16,537 nucleotides of DNA from an uncultured Sutterella sp. Lineage in GTDB: Bacteria; Pseudomonadota; Gammaproteobacteria; Burkholderiales; Burkholderiaceae_F. The translations under genes were made by a program, and so were the position numbers. Location: assembly GCA_905192805.1 (NCBI GenBank), contig CAJJMF010000037.1:1-16537 (forward strand), written 5' to 3'. Positions 13,321 to 16,537 of the stretch are shown here, in pieces (within the stretch, counting starts at the first letter, position 1; each line of letters begins with the position of its first letter). The notes beneath the pieces were generated by a model that saw only the letters and a program-made list of their open reading frames with translations, made no database searches and was not told where the DNA came from.

Positions 13321-13923
13321 TCAGCGTTTGTCCTCATTGGGGTGAAACACGGAAATCACATTGCCTTTGAGTTCGATGGTATGACGAACATTGTCGTACT
13401 CCATGCCGTTCGAGGCTTCGGTCGTGTCACGACCACGTCGCATTTGCACGGGCTTTTCTGTTTCGAAAAAATCCACATCCAAAAAACCCTTGAGATAGTC
13501 TGTCTTGAAGTGGAGTTCAGGATTTTTTCCATACGCAGGCTGATAGGCTGTCACGTTCCCTTCCAGTTCGATGGTTTCAAAACTATCCTTTGTCCAGGCT
13601 TTATCACTGTGGATGAAGACAGGGCTACGATTCGCTTTGTAGGACTGGAACTGAGCGTCTCGTGTGTGCATTTGCCCGTCCGAATAATGCTGTGCTTCGG
13701 TAGCAAACAAACGGCGCATGAGGGAGCCATCCTGGTTAAAGTCCGTCACCACGACGTCTTTGGCGACAAAATCAGGACTCTTGGGGCTCGGAACATACTT
13801 GAGCCCAGCCAATTGAAAGTGTAGTGAATAGTAGTAACTTAGCCCTACTAAACCCAACAAGAGCGCAATCCCTACTAGCGCAGTCATGCGCTCGCGAAGC
13901 ACTAAGCCATTACGGTTTGCCAT
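13321..13923 (-). CDS. lptC: LPS transport inner-membrane bitopic protein LptC
   Basis: LptC is anchored in the inner membrane and passes lipopolysaccharide from LptBFG to LptA. The 200-residue protein has one N-terminal membrane segment (about 14-32, TALVGIALLLGLVGLSYYY) and a periplasmic LptC domain (about 45-195) with the SPDFVAKDVVVTDFNQDG strand region, ELEGNVTAY and ELKGNVISVFHP. Its ATG overlaps the kdsC stop in TAATG, so translation is probably coupled. The next gene, lptA, follows only after a 150-nt gap holding its own promoter. Confidence 0.94.
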   Translation of the reverse strand: MANRNGLVLRERMTALVGIALLLGLVGLSYYYSLHFQLAGLKYVPSPKSPDFVAKDVVVTDFNQDGSLMRRLFATEAQHYSDGQMHTRDAQFQSYKANRSPVFIHSDKAWTKDSFETIELEGNVTAYQPAYGKNPELHFKTDYLKGFLDVDFFETEKPVQMRRGRDTTEASNGMEYDNVRHTIELKGNVISVFHPNEDKR

Positions 13924-14453
13924 TACTTGCCCAGAACAAAAGTATTGTGAATCAAATCATCCCAGCGTCCCTGTGCCTTGAGAATGAGTTCCGCCATCTC
14001 ACGGATGGCTCCGCCGCCACCTGGATAAGCGCTACGCCAATGGACAATGTCATTGAGCGCCGGATTACCGTCGCGTGGTGTGCAGGCGAGTCCCACTCGC
14101 ATGAGCACGGGTAAGTCAGGAACATCATCGCCCATGTAAGCGATTTGATCGTCCTGAAGACCGAGCTCATTAAGTAACGCTTGGTAAGCATTGCCTTTGA
14201 AGAGTTGCCCCTGAGAGACGTGTTTAATTCCTAATTCTCGGCATCGTTCAGCGACAATTTTGGAGCTACGTCCTGTAATGACCGCCACGGGGATTCCGGC
14301 TTTTTGTAACATTTGAATCCCGAGCCCATCACGGACATAGAATCGCTTAAAGAGTTCTCCCTCATTGCCTGTGATGATGCTCCCGTCAGTCATCACACCG
14401 TCAATATCGAGTCCGACTAAACGGATTTTTTTTGCGCGTTCAGTTAAGTCCAT
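13923..14453 (-). CDS. kdsC: 3-deoxy-D-manno-octulosonate 8-phosphate phosphatase
   Basis: This HAD-family phosphatase releases Kdo from Kdo 8-phosphate, supplying the inner-core sugar of lipopolysaccharide. The 176-residue, cap-less form is typical of the tetrameric family. Visible motifs are DIDGVMTDG with nucleophile Asp16 and Asp18, VITGRSS with Thr60, Lys86 in QLFKGN, and GDDVPDLPVL with Asp109, Asp110 and Asp113 for magnesium. It begins immediately after the kdsD stop (TAAATG) with AAAGG upstream inside kdsD, and overlaps lptC by one base at its end. Confidence 0.96.
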   Translation of the reverse strand: MDLTERAKKIRLVGLDIDGVMTDGSIITGNEGELFKRFYVRDGLGIQMLQKAGIPVAVITGRSSKIVAERCRELGIKHVSQGQLFKGNAYQALLNELGLQDDQIAYMGDDVPDLPVLMRVGLACTPRDGNPALNDIVHWRSAYPGGGGAIREMAELILKAQGRWDDLIHNTFVLGK

Positions 14454-15437
14454 TTACAGTACCTTTGCAGACATTAAGTCGTGGATGTGTAGGGCGCCTA
14501 CCAGTTGGTTGTCATCGTTAACGACTAAGAGCTGGTTACAGTGATATTGATCAATGCGTTGCACAGCACTGGCCGCGAGTTCACCGGGATGAATTGTCTT
14601 GGGATTCTTGGTCATCACACTGTCAATTTTGAGTTCACGAATATCGCCTACCCGCTCGATTAAACGACGTAAATCGCCTTCAGTGAAAATGCCTACTAAG
14701 ACATTGTGATCATCTACGACAGCCGTCATCCCAATGTGTTTGCGAGTAATTTCACGCACTGCATCCAGCACCGTGGTTTGGGTTTTCACACAAGGAATAT
14801 CGTCACCCTTGCGCATAATGTCTTCAACATGAGTTAAAAGCTTGCGCCCCAATGACCCGCCGGGATGGCTACGTGCAAAGTCTTCTTTGGTAAAGCCTTT
14901 AGCGGACAAGCAAGCCACGGCTAGAGCATCCCCTAAGGCCAAAGTGGCCGTTGTACTCGTGGTGGGTGCAAGATTCAACGGGCAAGCTTCACGTTCAACA
15001 TGGCAGTTGAGATGTACATCGGCATAGCGAGCAAGCGAACTCGTAGCATGCCCAGTCATGGCAATAAGAGACGCGCCCTCACGCTTCAGGGTCGGAATGA
15101 TCGTGAGGAGTTCATTGGATTCTCCGGAGTAGGAGATGGCGATCACCACATCGTCGCGGGTAATCATGCCGAGATCTCCGTGGGCGGCTTCGGCGGCATG
15201 CACAAAGTAAGCTGGGGTACCCGTAGACGCAAACGTCGCAGCGAGTTTACGTCCAATGTGTCCCGATTTGCCAATCCCAGAGATGATCAAGCGACCTTGG
15301 CAGTTCAAAATGAGTTGAGCTGCGCGAAAAAACTCATCACCTAACTGCGAGGCAATTTGGTCCAGTGCGTGCGCTTCTTGTGTCAATACCTCTTTGCCAA
15401 GCTGTAGGACTTGTTCTTTAATAAGGGACGACCCCAT
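14454..15437 (-). CDS. kdsD: D-arabinose 5-phosphate isomerase
   Basis: KdsD converts ribulose 5-phosphate to arabinose 5-phosphate, the first step of Kdo synthesis. With the ATG at 15435-15437 it has 327 residues, one fewer than E. coli KdsD. Residues 40-175 are the SIS sugar-isomerase domain with GIGKSGHIG (54-62, Lys57), AEAAHGDLG (82-90, His86) and SYSGESNEL (102-110, Glu109); HPGGSLGR (191-198, His191) follows. Two CBS domains fill about 204-327. The reading frame is open 37 codons further upstream, but that stretch contains the promoter repeats and does not match the family; GAGGA lies before the chosen ATG. It heads the kdsD-kdsC-lptC unit. Confidence 0.95.
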   Translation of the reverse strand: MGSSLIKEQVLQLGKEVLTQEAHALDQIASQLGDEFFRAAQLILNCQGRLIISGIGKSGHIGRKLAATFASTGTPAYFVHAAEAAHGDLGMITRDDVVIAISYSGESNELLTIIPTLKREGASLIAMTGHATSSLARYADVHLNCHVEREACPLNLAPTTSTTATLALGDALAVACLSAKGFTKEDFARSHPGGSLGRKLLTHVEDIMRKGDDIPCVKTQTTVLDAVREITRKHIGMTAVVDDHNVLVGIFTEGDLRRLIERVGDIRELKIDSVMTKNPKTIHPGELAASAVQRIDQYHCNQLLVVNDDNQLVGALHIHDLMSAKVL

Positions 15438-15471
15438 GGCATGATCCTCGTGAAAAATGCTGTAATGAATA

Positions 15472-15500
15472 ATGATAAAGCACAAAGTCCCTAATGATAA
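15472..15500 (-). promoter_or_regulatory. Candidate kdsD promoter built on a 22-bp-spaced direct repeat
   Basis: TATCAT (-10, 15472-15477) and TTATCA (-35, 15495-15500) are separated by 17 nt, matching the sigma-70 consensus at five and four of six positions. Both lie in copies of the 11-mer CTTTATCATTA (15470-15480 and 15492-15502), whose starts are 22 bp apart, two helical turns. Predicted transcription starts near 15465, giving a leader of about 28 nt. Confidence 0.55.
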
Positions 15501-15553
15501 AGAAAATAGGTCGATGCGGTAAGCCCTGAGTGACGCACGCTCGGTCAAGGCAC

Positions 15554-15589
15554 AAAAAATGGCCTAAGTTCTCTAACACTTAGGCCATT
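15554..15589 (-). terminator. Intrinsic terminator after gltL
   Basis: AATGGCCTAAG and CTTAGGCCATT (15558-15568 and 15579-15589) form a perfect 11-bp stem with a 10-nt loop, and on the minus strand the stem runs into six T residues. It ends the ABC transporter unit 27 nt after the gltL stop and insulates kdsD. Confidence 0.92.
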
Positions 15590-15615
15590 GATATTCAATC
15601 GAGATGATGAAGCGA

Positions 15616-16350
15616 TTAGTGCTGCAAGATCTTCGAGAGGAACTGTTGGGCACGTTCGCTCTTGGGGTGTTCGAAGAATTCTTGAGCAGGCTGGTTGTCA
15701 ATAATTTCACCGGCTTCCATGAAGATAACGCGGTCTGCCACTTTGCGAGCAAAGCCCATTTCGTGGGTCACGACCATCATCGTCATCCCTTCTTTAGCCA
15801 ACTGCACCATAACATCCAACACTTCGTTAATCATTTCCGGGTCCAAAGCGGATGTCGGTTCGTCAAAGAGCATGCAAATCGGGTCCATCGCTAACGCACG
15901 GGCAATCGCCACACGTTGCTGCTGACCACCTGAGAGCTGTCCTGGGAATTTTTCGGCATGATCAATTAAGCCCACACGTTCGAGTAAGCTCAAACCACGT
16001 TCGGTGGCTTCTTGACGACCACGACCCAAGACCTTCATCTGAGCGAGAACCAAGTTTTCTTTAATCGACAAGTGCGGGAAGAGTTCAAAGTGTTGGAACA
16101 CCATGCCGACACGACTGCGCAACTTGGGTAAATTGGTTTTCGGGTCGCCAACGGAAATACCGTCAACGATAATTTCGCCTTTCTGGAACGGTTCAAGTGC
16201 ATTGACCGTCTTAATGAGCGTGGACTTCCCAGAGCCCGAGGGGCCGCAAACGACGACCACTTCGCCTTTCTGGACTTCAGCACTACAGTTCTTCAAGACT
16301 TGGAAGGAACCGTACCACTTGCTGATGTTTTTAATTTCAATCATTGCCAT
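15616..16350 (-). CDS. gltL: Glutamate/aspartate-type ABC transporter ATPase GltL
   Basis: The ATPase of a polar amino-acid importer at the inner face of the cytoplasmic membrane. The 244-residue protein has Walker A GPSGSGKS (36-43), Q-loop FQH (85-87), signature LSGGQQQR (139-146), Walker B CMLFDEP (159-165) and switch His196 in VVTHEMGFA. From memory it follows E. coli GltL closely, for example SKWYGSFQVL, GQLSGGQQQRVAIARAL and EMINEVLDVMV, so glutamate/aspartate is the best substrate guess; GlnQ/ArtP-like specificity is possible because the binding protein is outside the window. AGGA lies 11 nt before the first ATG; a second ATG two codons on would match the E. coli start. A permease gene ends 31 nt upstream. 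Confidence 0.92.
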   Translation of the reverse strand: MAMIEIKNISKWYGSFQVLKNCSAEVQKGEVVVVCGPSGSGKSTLIKTVNALEPFQKGEIIVDGISVGDPKTNLPKLRSRVGMVFQHFELFPHLSIKENLVLAQMKVLGRGRQEATERGLSLLERVGLIDHAEKFPGQLSGGQQQRVAIARALAMDPICMLFDEPTSALDPEMINEVLDVMVQLAKEGMTMMVVTHEMGFARKVADRVIFMEAGEIIDNQPAQEFFEHPKSERAQQFLSKILQH

Positions 16351-16381
16351 GATGGGGGTAATCCTGTAATTTTTGGTTGTA

Positions 16382-16537
16382 TTAGTGTGCAGAGGTCACT
16401 TTCCACTGCAGTCGACGAATCAACAGTGATAACGAAAGCGACACTGTAAGATAGCAGATTGCGGCAAAGGAATACATCAAAATGAGCTGGCCGTCACGCT
16501 GGGCAATCTTGGAGACAGCGCCCATGAAGTCATTGCC
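16382..16537 (-). CDS. gltK: Amino-acid ABC transporter permease, C-terminal end (cut by window edge)
   Basis: The last 51 residues of a membrane protein enter from the window edge. They contain one clear transmembrane segment (about 18-40 of the visible part, LILMYSFAAICYLTVSLSL) and a short cytoplasmic tail with RR and a final SAH. The pattern of a terminal helix ending in LSLLIRRL is typical of HisM/GltK-type permeases, and the position directly before gltL fits. GltK is favoured over GltJ because the ATPase gene follows immediately, as in gltIJKL; the visible part alone cannot prove this. Confidence 0.75.
   Translation of the reverse strand, partial: GNDFMGAVSKIAQRDGQLILMYSFAAICYLTVSLSLSLLIRRLQWKVTSAH

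Noticed and set aside
13342..13824. Long plus-strand open frame opposite lptC (160 codons)
   Set aside because: Shadow of lptC; no ribosome site or family resemblance.
15438..15548. A 37-codon N-terminal extension of kdsD with a hydrophobic run
   Set aside because: It contains the direct-repeat promoter, lacks a ribosome site and exceeds the family length; KdsD is cytosolic, so a membrane-like leader makes no sense.

Overview
The window is a dense chromosomal housekeeping region at roughly half G+C. Every gene is on the minus strand except mutY. Gene content and order (TPR protein - lolB - ispE - tRNA-Gln - prs - rplY - pth, divergent from mutY, and kdsD - kdsC - lptC - lptA - lptB - rpoN - ptsN - rapZ converging on it) point to a betaproteobacterium of the Burkholderiales. 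The moderate G+C and the compacted ptsN region make a Sutterellaceae-like gut lineage my best guess, but this is inference. I see no phage, IS element, CRISPR array, toxin module or other defence system. No stretch longer than 300 bases lacks a gene.

Left block, read on the minus strand from 7444 down to 1. A secreted TPR protein, the outer-membrane lipoprotein receptor lolB and the isoprenoid kinase ispE are closely spaced and run straight into tRNA-Gln(TTG), which ends at an intrinsic terminator (4113-4145). Next come prs (PRPP synthase) and rplY (L25). rplY has its own strong-looking -10 box, a structured leader and a strong terminator (2205-2240). A DEAD-box RNA helicase (deaD) and the start of pth (cut by the window edge) form the last unit.

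Middle. mutY, the adenine glycosylase, is divergent from the TPR gene and converges on rapZ with one base between the stop codons.

Right block, read on the minus strand from 15437 down to 8660. kdsD, kdsC and lptC are contiguous. A 150-bp regulatory gap carrying a promoter and a hairpin region follows, then lptA, lptB, rpoN, ptsN and rapZ. These genes link Kdo synthesis, LPS transport to the outer membrane, sigma-54 and the nitrogen PTS / RapZ control of amino-sugar supply. Upstream of kdsD, a terminator with an 11-bp stem ends a glutamate/aspartate-type ABC transporter unit (gltK C-terminus, gltL).

No new multi-gene system is visible. The items worth a second look are local. IspE has KKH where the family has GYH. 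MutY has a one-residue-shorter first iron-sulfur spacing. RpoN has diverged in its DNA-binding motifs. hpf and hprK are absent from the rpoN-ptsN-rapZ cluster. deaD is inserted between rplY and pth. Several 5' leaders carry hairpins (rplY, lptA, ptsN, deaD).
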